A stretch of 24,648 nucleotides of DNA from an uncultured Phascolarctobacterium sp. (GCA_900552855.1 USBG01000010.1:1-24648), one strand, 5' to 3'; counted from the stretch's first letter, positions 15,143 through 23,144 are shown. Notes: a model not told the origin generated them from the sequence alone. Translations and numbers: made by a program.

Positions 15143-16735
15143 ATGACAACTACACAAAAAGCAATGTTTGGTCAATTAGAGCTCGATAAAAAAGTAGTTC
15201 AAGCCCTCACCGATATGGGCTTTGAAGAACCGTCTCCTATTCAGGCGGCAACTATTCCTATTGTTCTTGAAGGCAATGACGTTATTGGCCAAGCTCAAAC
15301 CGGTACCGGCAAGACTGCTGCTTTTGGCATTCCCCTGGTACAAAGCATTGACGATTTTCATCACATCCAGGCACTGGTAATGACTCCTACCCGTGAGCTG
15401 GCAATTCAGGTTGCAGAGGAAATTTGCAATATTGGTCGCACCCGTCGCGTACGTGCACTGCCTGTTTATGGTGGTCAGCCTATCGAGCGTCAGATTCGTG
15501 CTTTAAAGAGCAATGTACAAATCGTAATTGGTACACCGGGTCGTTTAATTGACCATATTAACCGTCGTACTATTAAATTGGACCATATTAAATTCCTGGT
15601 ATTGGACGAAGCTGACGAAATGCTGGATATGGGCTTTGTTGATGATATTGAAGAGATTATGCGTAGCCTGCCTACTGAGCGTCAAACCTTGCTGTTCTCT
15701 GCAACTATGCCCCGTCCCATCCTGAGCCTGACCAAAAAATATATGAAGGCTCCTAAAAATGTGACTATTTCTAAGGAAGAATTGACAGTTCCTTTAATCG
15801 AACAATATTATTTTGAAACTAAGGATAAGGTTGAAGGTCTGTGCCGTCTTTTGGATGCGGAGATTGATGGTAAGCTTATCATTTTCTGCCGTACTAAAAA
15901 GGGTGTAGATGATCTGTCCATCGCGCTGTCCAGCCGTGGCTATATGGCTGAGGGTCTGCATGGTGACCTTAGCCAAAACCAACGTGATAGAGTAATGAAG
16001 AAATTCCGTGAGGGCGCTTGCGATGTGCTTATTGCTACAGACGTTGCAGCTCGTGGTATCGACGTTGATAATATCACCCATGTAATCAACTTTGATATTC
16101 CTCAGGATCCTGAAAGCTATGTACACCGTATTGGTCGTACAGGTCGTGCTGGCAATACTGGTGTTGCTATGACCTTTATTACTCCGCGTGAATTCCGTCA
16201 ACTGAAGCTGATTGAGCGTATTGCTCATACCAAGATTCAACGTCGTCAGCTGCCTACTGCTGCTAATGTAATTGAACGTCAACGTGACCAAATCATCAGC
16301 AAAATGCAAACCGTTTTAGAGCTTAATGCATACCATGATTACATGCCTATTGCTGAAACTCTTCTTAACGACTATTCCTCTGAAGAGGTTGTTGCTGCAG
16401 CACTGAAGCTGATGCAAGAGGGTGTTAAGGCTTTGGAGGCTCCGCAGGAGGACGTACTGGCAAAAGACTTGCGTAACACTGGCGGCCGTCCTGGCATGGT
16501 TCGTCTCTTTGTGAATGTTGGCCGCAGCCAAAAGGTAACTGTAAAAGATATTATTAGCACCATTGCAATTGAATCCGACATTCCGGCTCGTGACATTGGC
16601 TTAATTAACATTTACGATAAATTTACTTTTGTAGAGGTTCCTGAGGATGTAGCAGAGAAGGTTATGGGCGCAATGCACAAAAACTTCATCAGAGGCTATA
16701 AAATCAATGTTGAGCCTGCAAGAGTAAGAAAATAA
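15143..16735 (+). CDS. deaD: DEAD-box RNA helicase with DbpA-type RNA-binding C-terminus
   Basis: ATP-dependent RNA helicase (530 aa), likely acting in ribosome assembly or cold adaptation. All family motifs are visible: Q motif (FEEPSPIQ), I (AQTGTGKT, 51-58), Ia (PTRELAIQ), Ib (TPGRLIDH), II (DEAD at 155-158), III (SAT), IV (IIFCRTKKG), V (ATDVAARGIDV) and VI (HRIGRTGRAG). The last 75 or so residues (about 455-528, with GMVRLFVNVGRSQKV and IYDKFTFVEVP) match a DbpA-type RNA-recognition domain, as in DbpA, YxiN and CsdA/DeaD. GGAGG at 15128-15132 lies at the end of cinA, and only three bases separate the genes. The symbol is chosen by domain architecture; cshA or dbpA would be equally defensible. 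Confidence 0.93.
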   Translation: MTTTQKAMFGQLELDKKVVQALTDMGFEEPSPIQAATIPIVLEGNDVIGQAQTGTGKTAAFGIPLVQSIDDFHHIQALVMTPTRELAIQVAEEICNIGRTRRVRALPVYGGQPIERQIRALKSNVQIVIGTPGRLIDHINRRTIKLDHIKFLVLDEADEMLDMGFVDDIEEIMRSLPTERQTLLFSATMPRPILSLTKKYMKAPKNVTISKEELTVPLIEQYYFETKDKVEGLCRLLDAEIDGKLIIFCRTKKGVDDLSIALSSRGYMAEGLHGDLSQNQRDRVMKKFREGACDVLIATDVAARGIDVDNITHVINFDIPQDPESYVHRIGRTGRAGNTGVAMTFITPREFRQLKLIERIAHTKIQRRQLPTAANVIERQRDQIISKMQTVLELNAYHDYMPIAETLLNDYSSEEVVAAALKLMQEGVKALEAPQEDVLAKDLRNTGGRPGMVRLFVNVGRSQKVTVKDIISTIAIESDIPARDIGLINIYDKFTFVEVPEDVAEKVMGAMHKNFIRGYKINVEPARVRK

Positions 16736-16741
16736 AATACG

Positions 16742-16764
16742 CTCCAAAACGCTTAGCGCGGAGG
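16742..16764 (+). promoter_or_regulatory. Possible hairpin covering the hflX ribosome binding site
   Basis: CTCC at 16742-16745 can pair with GGAG at 16760-16763, with an inner CGC (16750-16752) and GCG (16756-16758) pair. The paired GGAG is part of the hflX Shine-Dalgarno site (GGAGG at 16760-16764, seven bases before the ATG). The stem is short, so any translational control is speculative. Confidence 0.25.
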
Positions 16765-16771
16765 TGGTATA

Positions 16772-18595
16772 ATGGCACAAGAAATATATGGTAACCTTAA
16801 GGGTATCCGTAACTCCGTCATTGAGGAGTTGAAAACACTTTATGATGTTAAGCTAGAGGGTGGTCAGCTGCTGTCAAGCGAGCTGGCCTTACGCCTAGCA
16901 GATATAACTGAATTCATTAACAAAGAGATTTCCATCTATATTACCCGTAGTGGTCAGGTTGAGGCTGTTGCAGTAGGTAATAATGATACGGTAGATTTAC
17001 CTCCTGTTGATGGTAGACGCGGCAGCAGTCGTTTAAGTGGCGTGCGTTGCATCCATACTCATCCTAATGGTAATTCTACTTTAAGTGGTGTGGATGTATC
17101 TGCCCTAAAGAACAATCGCTTTGACGCCATGGTTGCTATTGGCGTTACAAGTCCTGATATTACTCAGTCTACAGTAAGCTTTGGCATGATTACTGGCTTT
17201 GGTGACAATGAACAGTACGTTGTAGAAGCTTATGGACCTATTACTATGGTTGAGGCAGAGGGTATTTTCTTCCCTAATCTGGTAATGACTGTAGAACGTA
17301 TTCTGGATAAACAGACTGGTAGCTCTAGCTTGGCACAGTCTGCAGAGCGTACCATTCTTGTTGGTATGGAATATGGCGGTATGCTGAGTACTCTTGGATG
17401 GACTGTAGAGGATTCTTTGGAGGAGCTGAAGCAGCTGGCTGATACAGCTGGTGCACAGGTGGTAGCGAAGTTTTTGCAAAAGCGTCCTAAGCCTGATCCA
17501 GCCTTCTTTATTGGCCGTGGTAAGGTGCAGGAGCTGGCGCTTTATGTGCAGCAGGAAAATATTGACCTGTGTATTTTTGATGATGAGCTTACTCCTGCAC
17601 AGCAGCGTAATATTGAGCAGGCTATGGGTATTCGCGTTCTGGACAGAACTGCGCTTATTCTTGATATTTTTGCTCAGCGTGCTCATACTAATGAAGGAAA
17701 GCTACAGGTTGAGCTGGCACAGCTGCAATACACATTGCCTCGCATTATGGGAAAGGGCTTAAGCCTTTCTCGTCTTGGCGGTGGTATTGGCACTCGTGGC
17801 CCTGGTGAAACTAAGCTAGAGGTTGATCGTCGTCGTATTCGTGACCGTATTGCCTATATTAAAGAATGTATTGGCAAGGTTAAGAGTGTACGCAATCTGC
17901 ATAGAGCAGGACGTGCTAAGGCCTCTGTTCCTACTGTCAGCCTTGTTGGTTACACTAATGCTGGCAAGTCAACACTTTTAAATGTGCTGACAAATTCTGA
18001 TATTTATGCTAAGGATCAGCTGTTTGCTACTCTTGACCCAACTACAAGACAGCTTGATCTGCCTGATAAGCAGCAGGCGATTTTGACTGATACTGTTGGT
18101 TTTATCCAACGTCTTCCTCATCAGCTGGTTGCAGCCTTCCAATCTACATTGGAAGAGGTTGTGGAGTCCGATGTATTGCTACATGTTATTGATGTAAGTC
18201 ATGAGCTTTATAAGGAACAGAGCAACGCTGTATATAAGGTGCTAGAGCAAATTGGCGCAAAGGATAAAACAATTATTACAGTCTATAATAAAATTGATAA
18301 GCTTCCTGAGGATTCAGCTTTGCCTGAGCGTTTAGCAAAGGAAGAGAACAGTATTTGTATTTCTGCAAAGAAAAATCTTAATCTTGATAAGCTTTTAGCC
18401 TTGATTGCAGAAAATCTTAAGCTGCAATCCATCGAAGCGGATTTCCTTATTCCTTATAGCGATACAGCAGTGGTTTCTAAGCTACATGCAGCGGGAACTG
18501 TGCTGGAGCAGGAATATTTGGCCGAAGGTACACGTCTAAAGGTTCGTATTGACGCTTCTCAGGCTGGGGATTTTGAAAAATATCTGGTTAACTAA
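16772..18595 (+). CDS. hflX: HflX ribosome-splitting GTPase with N-terminal JAMM/MPN-like domain
   Basis: The C-terminal two-thirds (about 192-607) is a complete HflX, a GTPase that binds the large ribosomal subunit and splits stalled or hibernating ribosomes. It has the N-terminal HflX domain (PDPAFFIGRGKVQEL), a coiled-coil linker and GGIGTRGPGETKLE. The GTPase motifs are G1 GYTNAGKST (393-401), G2 TLDPTTR, G3 DTVGFI, G4 NKID and G5 SAK. The first 190 or so residues are extra compared with the usual 400-430 residue HflX. They contain CIHTHPNG...SGVD, in which His95, His97, Ser105 and Asp108 fit HxHx7SxxD of JAMM metalloproteases, with Glu52 as a candidate catalytic glutamate. Both parts are in one uninterrupted frame with a strong SD. 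The metalloprotease activity is inferred only. ynbB follows, as in Bacillus. Confidence 0.94.
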   Translation: MAQEIYGNLKGIRNSVIEELKTLYDVKLEGGQLLSSELALRLADITEFINKEISIYITRSGQVEAVAVGNNDTVDLPPVDGRRGSSRLSGVRCIHTHPNGNSTLSGVDVSALKNNRFDAMVAIGVTSPDITQSTVSFGMITGFGDNEQYVVEAYGPITMVEAEGIFFPNLVMTVERILDKQTGSSSLAQSAERTILVGMEYGGMLSTLGWTVEDSLEELKQLADTAGAQVVAKFLQKRPKPDPAFFIGRGKVQELALYVQQENIDLCIFDDELTPAQQRNIEQAMGIRVLDRTALILDIFAQRAHTNEGKLQVELAQLQYTLPRIMGKGLSLSRLGGGIGTRGPGETKLEVDRRRIRDRIAYIKECIGKVKSVRNLHRAGRAKASVPTVSLVGYTNAGKSTLLNVLTNSDIYAKDQLFATLDPTTRQLDLPDKQQAILTDTVGFIQRLPHQLVAAFQSTLEEVVESDVLLHVIDVSHELYKEQSNAVYKVLEQIGAKDKTIITVYNKIDKLPEDSALPERLAKEENSICISAKKNLNLDKLLALIAENLKLQSIEADFLIPYSDTAVVSKLHAAGTVLEQEYLAEGTRLKVRIDASQAGDFEKYLVN

Positions 18596-18620
18596 AAGAA
18601 AGCAAAAAAAGGTGAATACA

Positions 18621-19838
18621 TTGGTAGATTTTAAGGCTCTTGAACAGGCAGCTTTAGCAGAGGTTGCCAAACAGCTTCCGGAAATGGAGGAGGCTGCACT
18701 TTATAATACTGAAAAGGTAATTGCTGCATTTCGTAATAATATGGTTTCTGATTACTATCTGAAGCCTACTACTGGTTATGGTTACTCTGATGTTGGTCGT
18801 GATACCTTGGATTTGATTTATGCTGAAATCTTTAAGGCTGAGGCTGCGTTGGTTCGTTCTCAGTTCGTATCCGGCACTCATGCATTGGCAGTTGCATTGC
18901 TTGGTAATCTGCATCCTGGCGATGAGCTTGTAGCTGTAACTGGTGCTCCCTACGATACTATGCAAACCATTATTGGTTATCCTGTAAAAACTCCAGGAAG
19001 CTTAGTTGATATGGGTGTTACCTATAAAGAAGTTCCTATGAAGGGTGACCATGTTGATTTAGAGCTGGTTAAACAAAGTGTTACTGAAAACACTACTATG
19101 ATTCATATTCAACGTTCCTGCGGTTACAGCAGTGAGCGTAAAACTATTGATATAGCTGAAATTGGCCGTATCTGTAAGGCTGCTAAGGAAGCTAATCCTA
19201 ATGTTATCTGCTTCGTAGATAACTGCTATGGTGAGTTTATTGAAAAGCAGGAGCCTATTGAGGTTGGTGCTGACTTAATTGCTGGCTCCTTGATTAAGAA
19301 TCTGGGTGGTGGCTTAGCTCCTACAGGTGGTTATATTGTAGGTCGTCAAGATTTAGTTGAACAGGCTTCTTATCGTCTGACTGCTCCTGGATTGGGTGGT
19401 GAAATGGGCGCAACTCTTGGCGATACTGCTCGTGAGTTTTATCAAGGCTTGTTCCTGGCTCCTCACGTTGTACTGCAGGCTGTTAAAACAGCTATTTTTG
19501 CTGCAGCTGTATTCAAAGGACTTGGTTATGATGTTAAGCCTTTGCCGGAAGAGCGTCGTAGTGATATTATTCAGGCTATTACCTTGGAAAGCAGAGAGCG
19601 TTTGTGTAACTTCTGCGTAGCGGTGCAGGCTAACTCTCCTGTAGATGCTCATGTTGAGCCAGTTCCGTCTCCGTTGCCTGGCTATCAAGATGAGATTATC
19701 ATGGCAGCAGGTACCTTTGTGCAGGGCGCTTCTATTGAGCTAAGTGCTGATGGTCCTTGCCGTGAGCCCTTCAACGTATTTTTCCAAGGTGGCTTAACCT
19801 TTGAACATGGTCGTTTGGCAATTATGGCTGCCGCTTAG
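18621..19838 (+). CDS. ynbB: YnbB-like PLP-dependent enzyme (methionine gamma-lyase family, 'aluminium resistance' protein)
   Basis: The product (405 aa) is a fold-type I PLP enzyme of the Met_gamma_lyase/YnbB family. Visible are GYGYSDVGRDTLD, the SGTHALAVALLGNLHPGDE cofactor-binding region, FVDNCYGEF with the aspartate that contacts the pyridine nitrogen, and GSLIKNLGGGLAPTGGY with the Schiff-base lysine. The true substrate is not established; it is often named for sequence likeness to C-S lyases. The most probable start is TTG at 18621, six bases after AAAGGTG (18608-18614); an in-frame GTG at 18612 overlaps that site, and the longer reading to 18549 would overlap hflX. The hflX-ynbB order is the same as in Bacillus subtilis (ynbA-ynbB), and this gene closes the long operon. 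Confidence 0.88.
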   Translation: MVDFKALEQAALAEVAKQLPEMEEAALYNTEKVIAAFRNNMVSDYYLKPTTGYGYSDVGRDTLDLIYAEIFKAEAALVRSQFVSGTHALAVALLGNLHPGDELVAVTGAPYDTMQTIIGYPVKTPGSLVDMGVTYKEVPMKGDHVDLELVKQSVTENTTMIHIQRSCGYSSERKTIDIAEIGRICKAAKEANPNVICFVDNCYGEFIEKQEPIEVGADLIAGSLIKNLGGGLAPTGGYIVGRQDLVEQASYRLTAPGLGGEMGATLGDTAREFYQGLFLAPHVVLQAVKTAIFAAAVFKGLGYDVKPLPEERRSDIIQAITLESRERLCNFCVAVQANSPVDAHVEPVPSPLPGYQDEIIMAAGTFVQGASIELSADGPCREPFNVFFQGGLTFEHGRLAIMAAA

Positions 19839-20051
19839 AAAGTTGGCGGAAAGAACGCCTAAACTAATATAAAATGGGTGAGTACTAAATATTATTGTTG
19901 ATAGTAGCTTTATAGTACTTTACTTTATAAGTAGTAAGTTACAAATATGCGCTGGCCTGATGGTTGGCGCATATTTTTCATAAGCTTAATTATATGTAGA
20001 ATGAGCTTATCCGTGAGATATAGACGAAGGGATGTACATGTCCTTTTTCAT
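19839..20051. other. Non-coding region between ynbB and the alaS promoter
   Basis: After the ynbB stop there are about 100 bases of AT-rich 3' region, then the terminator listed separately. AGTACTA at 19881-19887 is the inverted partner of TAGTACT at 19913-19919. TAAGCT at 19981-19986 mirrors AGCTTA at 20004-20009. AAGGG at 20027-20031 and TCCTT at 20041-20045 can pair ahead of a short T-run, a weak second terminator candidate. I see no coding potential and no T-box consensus. Confidence 0.45.
19943..19978 (+). terminator. Intrinsic terminator of the rnj-ynbB operon
   Basis: ATATGCGCTGGCC at 19945-19957 pairs with GGTTGGCGCATAT at 19962-19974 along 13 positions (three G-U pairs) over the loop TGAT. 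Two further A-T pairs extend it outward, and a run of T follows to 19978. This is the first strong terminator after rnj. Confidence 0.9.
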
Positions 20052-20080
20052 TTGACTTTTATAATTAAAAATTATATAAT
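20052..20080 (+). promoter_or_regulatory. Sigma-A-type promoter of alaS
   Basis: TTGACT at 20052-20057 and a perfect TATAAT at 20075-20080 have the ideal 17-base spacing. The predicted start is near 20087, giving a leader of roughly 70 bases. Confidence 0.82.
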
Positions 20081-20104
20081 TTCTAGTATGTGTAAGCTAC
20101 AGAC

Positions 20105-20128
20105 TGCGTACTAGCTTTGTAGTACGCA
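20105..20128 (+). promoter_or_regulatory. Perfect hairpin in the alaS leader
   Basis: TGCGTACTA at 20105-20113 pairs perfectly with TAGTACGCA at 20120-20128 over the loop GCTTTG. It ends 12 bases before the SD AAGGAG at 20141-20146. The following bases are AT-rich but not a T-run, so it is more likely an mRNA-stability or protein/RNA-binding element than a terminator. No T-box (AGGGTGGNACCGCG-like) sequence is present. Confidence 0.6.
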
Positions 20129-20159
20129 ATTATATTTATTAAGGAGCGAATGAACTGTT

Positions 20160-22778
20160 ATGAAATACATGACTGGTAATGAGATCCGCGAAAAATTCCT
20201 GAAATTTTTTGAGGAAAGACAACATTTGATGCTGCCTAGTGCATCCCTGATTCCGCAGGATGACCCCACCCTGCTGATTATCGGTGCTGGCATGGCTCCC
20301 TTCAAGCCTTTCTTTACTGGCAAGATGACCCCTCCGGCAACCCGTATTACTACCTGCCAAAAATGCGTACGTACTGGCGACATTGAAAACGTTGGCCGTA
20401 CTGCACGCCACCATACTTATTTTGAAATGCTGGGTAACTTCTCCTTTGGTGATTACTTCAAAAAAGAAATCATCCCTTGGAGCTGGGAATTCCTGACTAA
20501 AGAGCTGGAGCTGCCTGCTGATAAGCTGTGGATCACCATCCATACTGAAGATGATGAAGCGCATGACCTTTGGAGAGAGGTTGGCGTTCCTGAAGAGCGT
20601 ATTGTTCGCTTGGACGACAACTGGTGGGAAATTGGCAGCGGCCCCTGCGGTCCTGACTCCGAAATCCACATTGACCTGGGTCCTGAACGTGGCTGTGGCA
20701 AACCGACCTGCGGTCCTGGCTGCGATTGCGACCGTTATCTGGAGCTGTGGAACCTGGTATTTACCCAGTTCAACCAAATGCCTGATGGCACTTATCCTCC
20801 GCTGAAGAGCAAAAACATCGATACTGGTGCTGGCTTAGAGCGTCTGGCAAGTGTAATCCAAGGCAAACCCTCTAACTTTGAAACTGACCTGATGTTCCCG
20901 ATCATTGAATATGCCTGCAAGGTTGCAGGTGTTGAATATGGCAAGGATGCAGATACTGATGTTTCTCTGAAGGTTATTGCCGACCATGCTCGTAGCATGA
21001 CCTTTATGATTGGCGATGGTATTCTGCCTTCTAATGAAGGTCGTGGCTATGTACTGCGCCGCATCCTGCGTCGTGCAGTTCGTCATGGTCGCTTAATCGG
21101 CATTAGCGAAAAATTCCTGGCTGGCGCTGTTGATGTTGTAATTGGCATGTTTGGCCATGTATATACTAATCTGTCTGAAAAACGTGATTATATCCAAAAG
21201 GTTATTGATATGGAGGAAACCTCCTTCCTGCGTACCTTAAAGCAAGGCAGCGAGCTGCTGAACGAAGAGATTGCTAAGCTGAAAGCAGAAGGCAAAACCG
21301 TTCTGGATGGCGCAACTGCTTTCAAACTGAACGATACCTTTGGTTTCCCCTGGGAGCTGACTGCAGAAATTCTTGAAGAGCAAGGCCTGACCATGGATAA
21401 GGAAGGCTTTGACGCTGCTTTAGAGGTTCAACGTCAAATGGCTCGTGATGCACGTAACGACAAGGCTGGTCGTCCTGTAGTTTATGAAACTAAGGGCGTT
21501 GATGTTGCTGCATTAAAGGTTGACGAAGCAGCTACTGTAGGTGCTATTGTTCAAATGTATCCTGCTCATGATGCACAAGCTATTACTTCCGCTGAGGATG
21601 GTACTGAGGTTGCAGTAATCTGCGACGTTACTCCATTCCATGCTGAAGGTGGTGGTCAATTAGGTGATATTGGTACCATTACTGCTCCTACCGGTGTAAT
21701 TGAAGTAAATGTTACCAAAAAACTGCCTGATGGTGCTGTAATCATGATTGGCTCCGTTACCGAGGGTACTGTATCCGTTGGTGATGCTGTTACCTTTAGT
21801 GTTGAAATGAGCCGTAAAAACGACATCGCTCGTAACCATACTGCTACTCACTTACTGCATGCAGCGCTGAAACAAGTTTTAGGTGCTCATGTAAACCAAG
21901 CAGGTAGCTATGTTGGCCCTGATCGCCTGCGCTTTGACTTCTCTCACTTCTCTCAAGTAACCGAAGAAGAGCTGAAGAAAGTAGAGGCTATTGTTAACGA
22001 ACAAATTTTGGCAAGCAAGGCTGTTGAAATTGAAGAGCTGCCTATTGAAGAAGCTAAGAAGAAGGGTGCAATGGCCCTCTTTGGTGAAAAATATGGCGAT
22101 ATTGTACGTGTTGTAACTGTTCCTGGCTTCTCTATGGAGTTCTGCGGTGGTAGCCACGTAGAAAATACTGCTAAGATTGGCATGTTCAAAATTGTTTCCG
22201 AAGGCTCTAGCGGTGCTGGCGTACGTCGTATCGAGGCTGTTACTGGTCATGGTGCTGTAGCTCATGTAAATGAGACTGAAGAAATGGTTAAGGGTTTAGC
22301 TGCAAGCCTGAAATGCCGTGTAGCTGACGTTCCGACTCGTCTAGAAGCTCTTCAAGCAGAGCTGAAGGCAGCACAGAAGAAGGCTGAAGAGCTGGCTGGC
22401 GAAATTGCTAAGGCTCAAGTAAGTGATGTTGCTGACAAGGTTCAAGACGTTAAGGGTGTTGCTGTACTGGCACAAAAGGTTAATGCTGATAGTATGGATG
22501 CTTTGCGTAACCTGGGCGACCAAATGCGCGATAAGATTGGCGGCGTAGTTGTACTGGCAGCTGAAATTGGTGGCAAGGTAAGCATTCTGACCATGGCTAC
22601 TAAAGATGCAGTTGCAAAAGGCGTACATGCTGGCAATGTTGTTAAAGAGGTTGCTAAGATGTGCGGCGGTGGCGGTGGTGGCCGTCCTGACATGGCTCAG
22701 GCTGGCGCTAAAGATGCTTCCAAGGTTGATGAAGCTCTGGCTGCTGCATATGGCATTATCGAAGGTCAAATTAAATAA
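20160..22778 (+). CDS. alaS: Alanyl-tRNA synthetase
   Basis: Cytoplasmic AlaRS (872 aa), which charges tRNA-Ala and edits mis-charged Ser/Gly. The class II catalytic domain is complete (FLKFFEERQHLMLPSASL at the start; ARHHTYFEMLGNFSFGDYFK; GAGLERLASV). The editing domain has zinc residues in HTATH (His560, His564) and CGGSH (Cys662, His666). The C-Ala domain ends with the GGGGGGRPDMAQAG motif. The length is typical. The ATG at 20160 matches the usual family start (TGNEIREKFLKFF), although SD AAGGAG is 13 bases away, longer than usual; an out-of-frame ATG at 20150 opens only nine codons. The gene has its own promoter and terminator, so it is probably transcribed alone. Confidence 0.97.
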   Translation: MKYMTGNEIREKFLKFFEERQHLMLPSASLIPQDDPTLLIIGAGMAPFKPFFTGKMTPPATRITTCQKCVRTGDIENVGRTARHHTYFEMLGNFSFGDYFKKEIIPWSWEFLTKELELPADKLWITIHTEDDEAHDLWREVGVPEERIVRLDDNWWEIGSGPCGPDSEIHIDLGPERGCGKPTCGPGCDCDRYLELWNLVFTQFNQMPDGTYPPLKSKNIDTGAGLERLASVIQGKPSNFETDLMFPIIEYACKVAGVEYGKDADTDVSLKVIADHARSMTFMIGDGILPSNEGRGYVLRRILRRAVRHGRLIGISEKFLAGAVDVVIGMFGHVYTNLSEKRDYIQKVIDMEETSFLRTLKQGSELLNEEIAKLKAEGKTVLDGATAFKLNDTFGFPWELTAEILEEQGLTMDKEGFDAALEVQRQMARDARNDKAGRPVVYETKGVDVAALKVDEAATVGAIVQMYPAHDAQAITSAEDGTEVAVICDVTPFHAEGGGQLGDIGTITAPTGVIEVNVTKKLPDGAVIMIGSVTEGTVSVGDAVTFSVEMSRKNDIARNHTATHLLHAALKQVLGAHVNQAGSYVGPDRLRFDFSHFSQVTEEELKKVEAIVNEQILASKAVEIEELPIEEAKKKGAMALFGEKYGDIVRVVTVPGFSMEFCGGSHVENTAKIGMFKIVSEGSSGAGVRRIEAVTGHGAVAHVNETEEMVKGLAASLKCRVADVPTRLEALQAELKAAQKKAEELAGEIAKAQVSDVADKVQDVKGVAVLAQKVNADSMDALRNLGDQMRDKIGGVVVLAAEIGGKVSILTMATKDAVAKGVHAGNVVKEVAKMCGGGGGGRPDMAQAGAKDASKVDEALAAAYGIIEGQIK

Positions 22779-22784
22779 TAAACT

Positions 22785-22814
22785 AGGGGCTGGAGCTATG
22801 CTTCAGCCTCTTTT
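22785..22814 (+). terminator. Intrinsic terminator of alaS
   Basis: A 12-base stem begins with AGGGGCTG at 22785-22792 pairing with CAGCCTCT at 22804-22811, and continues inward through a G-U pair to AGC/GCT with the loop TAT. A T-run (22811-22814) follows. It lies seven bases after the alaS stop. Confidence 0.9.
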
Positions 22815-22830
22815 CTAAATTAGATTAATA

Positions 22831-22839
22831 TGCTAAAAT
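22831..22839 (+). promoter_or_regulatory. Extended -10 promoter candidate for ireB-ruvX
   Basis: TGCTAAAAT at 22831-22839 fits an extended -10 (TGnTAnAAT-like), 31 bases before the ireB ATG. The -35 position falls in the T-rich tail of the alaS terminator and is not conserved, which is tolerable for extended -10 promoters. Confidence 0.45.
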
Positions 22840-22870
22840 AAAACCATGTAGTCGAAAGGATGGTGTTATT

Positions 22871-23134
22871 ATGACCGAAGTATCTCAGGAAACAATGATG
22901 TTTAAGCGTGAACCAGAAAAATTGGAGGTTGCGGAAACCATCAAGGAAGTCTACAAAGCGTTGGAAACCAAGGGCTATAACCCTGTTGATCAGTTGGCAG
23001 GCTATCTGCTGAGCGGCGATCCTACCTATATCACCAGCTATGACAATGCACGCACTAAGCTGCGTCGCCATGAACGCTATGAGCTGATAGAAGCTATGGT
23101 AGTAAGCTATTTGGAACAGATTAACAAGAAATAA
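22871..23134 (+). CDS. ireB: IreB-family regulatory phosphoprotein (YrzL, UPF0297)
   Basis: A small protein (87 aa) of the UPF0297/DUF965 family. In Enterococcus faecalis IreB is a substrate of the Ser/Thr kinase IreK and a negative regulator of cephalosporin resistance. The core NPVDQLAGYLLSGDPTYITS and YDNARTKLRRHERYEL is diagnostic. The variable N-terminus has Thr2 and Thr8, candidate phosphorylation sites by analogy with the N-terminal threonines in E. faecalis. AAAGGA at 22855-22860 is ten bases upstream. ruvX follows at once, with its SD overlapping the ireB stop. The alaS-yrzL-yrrK order is as in Bacillus. The family is certain; the signalling role here is by homology. Confidence 0.94.
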   Translation: MTEVSQETMMFKREPEKLEVAETIKEVYKALETKGYNPVDQLAGYLLSGDPTYITSYDNARTKLRRHERYELIEAMVVSYLEQINKK

Positions 23135-23144
23135 GGAGAATTTT

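Noticed and set aside
17105..17686. Minus-strand open frame of 193 codons opposite hflX
   Set aside because: Antisense shadow of conserved hflX coding sequence without SD or recognisable protein features.
19839..20159. T-box or other riboswitch before alaS
   Set aside because: No AGGGTGG-type T-box sequence, no specifier loop, and the strong promoter lies only about 80 bases from the start codon, leaving too short a leader.
20150..20179. Nine-codon upstream frame overlapping the alaS start
   Set aside because: An ATG at 20150 follows AAGGAG by only three bases, too close for good initiation; no sign of attenuation (no Ala codons).
20139..20777. Minus-strand open frame of 212 codons opposite alaS
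   Set aside because: Antisense to the conserved AlaRS catalytic domain; no SD, and its end overlaps the alaS leader.
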